A stretch of DNA of 6,113 bases from Bacteroidota bacterium (GTDB taxonomy: Bacteria; Bacteroidota; Bacteroidia; Chitinophagales; Chitinophagaceae), in the NCBI GenBank assembly GCA_028875955.1, contig JAGWTX010000160.1, forward strand, positions 1-6,113, read 5' to 3'. Position 1 is the first letter of the stretch; the number at the start of each line of letters is the position of its first letter. This document shows, piece by piece, positions 5,535 through 6,113 of this stretch. The position numbers and the translations under genes were made by a program. The notes below the pieces were generated by a model. That model had not been told where the DNA came from. It was given only the letters and a program-made list of their open reading frames with translations, and ran no database searches.

Positions 5535-6113
5535 TCAGCTCAGGTATTTCCCAACGATGGGAACCCTTCTGCCCACCCCGAATGCCTTGGGTGATACGCG
5601 GATGATCGGACAGAACTGGTTACGCTTGTATTCATTGTTGTTCACCATTCGTAAAGTGCGGTCAACCAATGCCGCATCAAAACCCTGCGCCTTGATCTCA
5701 ACCGGTCCTAACCGCATTTCAATGTATTGGTAAAGGATCTGATCCAATACGGCATAATCGGGTAAGCTATCACTGTCTTTCTGGTCGGGTCTAAGTTCTG
5801 CACTCGGGGCTTTGGTGATGATGTTTTCCGGAATGATGGCTGCATGACGGTTGATAAATCTGGCCAGTGCATATACCTGCAATTTGTAACAATCGCCCAG
5901 CACACCCAGGCCTCCGGCCATATCTCCGTATAAGGTGCCGTATCCTGTGGATAGTTCACTCTTATTGGAAGTGTTGAGTAAGATATAACCGAACTTATTC
6001 GCAATGGCCATCAGCAGGTTTCCCCGGCTGCGGCTTTGGATATTTTCTTCAGCAAGTGAAAATGGCAGGTTCTGAAAAACAGGTTGCAGGGTGTTTAAAA
6101 AAGACTGGTAAAT
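5535..6113 (-). CDS. nadE: NAD+ synthetase, C-terminal part (gene runs off the right edge)
   Basis: The last 192 codons of an NAD+ synthetase, which amidates nicotinic acid adenine dinucleotide with ATP to give NAD+. The reading frame is open to the window edge, starting with an incomplete protein whose visible part includes ENIQSRSRGNLLMAIANKFG (23-42), LNTSNKSELSTGYGTLYGDM (46-65, the conserved NKSE and GDMAGG substrate/ATP region), and a KAPSAELRPDQKDSDSLPDY block (102-121). The KAPSAELRPDQKD form and the long C-terminus ending RRVPIVGKYLS resemble glutamine-dependent enzymes, which carry an N-terminal nitrilase-like amidase domain; that domain would be outside the window and is not seen. 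The start codon is also outside; the in-frame ATG at 6009-6011 is internal (Met35 of the visible part). No terminator is visible between it and the convergent usp gene. Confidence 0.95.
   Translation of the reverse strand: MYQSFLNTLQPVFQNLPFSLAEENIQSRSRGNLLMAIANKFGYILLNTSNKSELSTGYGTLYGDMAGGLGVLGDCYKLQVYALARFINRHAAIIPENIITKAPSAELRPDQKDSDSLPDYAVLDQILYQYIEMRLGPVEIKAQGFDAALVDRTLRMVNNNEYKRNQFCPIIRVSPKAFGVGRRVPIVGKYLS

Overview
The window reads as ordinary chromosome of a Bacteroidota bacterium, probably from the Chitinophagia/Sphingobacteriia side (the class is inferred from protein style and moderate GC, not proven). Supporting signs are TAnnTTTG-type -7 boxes a few bases before start codons, almost no purine-rich Shine-Dalgarno sequences, and typical Bacteroidota versions of the TerC, DUF1361 and tandem UspA proteins. 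I see no RNA gene, insertion sequence, phage gene, CRISPR array or toxin-antitoxin pair, and no dense accessory island.

Left part (1-3181), all leftward: pyrD (quinone-type dihydroorotate dehydrogenase, pyrimidine synthesis) is followed 11 bases later by a TerC-family membrane protein, probably a metal ion exporter. After a 147-base gap with two hairpins comes a small diacylglycerol/undecaprenol kinase (dgkA-like), whose stop codon overlaps the start of a DUF1361 membrane protein. The first 25 bases look like the right half of a terminator that serves a rightward gene outside the window.

Middle (3182-4678): a 200-base divergent region separates pyrD from a rightward stand-alone thiolase (acetyl-CoA acyltransferase, beta-oxidation or acetoacetyl-CoA metabolism). 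The thiolase has a good -7 box and a strong Rho-independent terminator. Between it and the next gene lies a perfect palindrome with the TGA-N6-TCA geometry of Crp/Fnr sites.

Right part (4679-6113): a rightward tandem universal stress protein gene converges, with only 10 bases between, on the 3' end of a leftward NAD+ synthetase gene (nadE) that runs off the right edge.

The genes are mostly housekeeping and do not form one pathway. The most informative local signals are the DgkA-DUF1361 translational coupling, which hints at an envelope-lipid role for DUF1361, and the Crp/Fnr-like palindrome placed near -41 of the inferred usp promoter, which suggests redox- or oxygen-linked activation. I did not find a convincing previously undescribed system.
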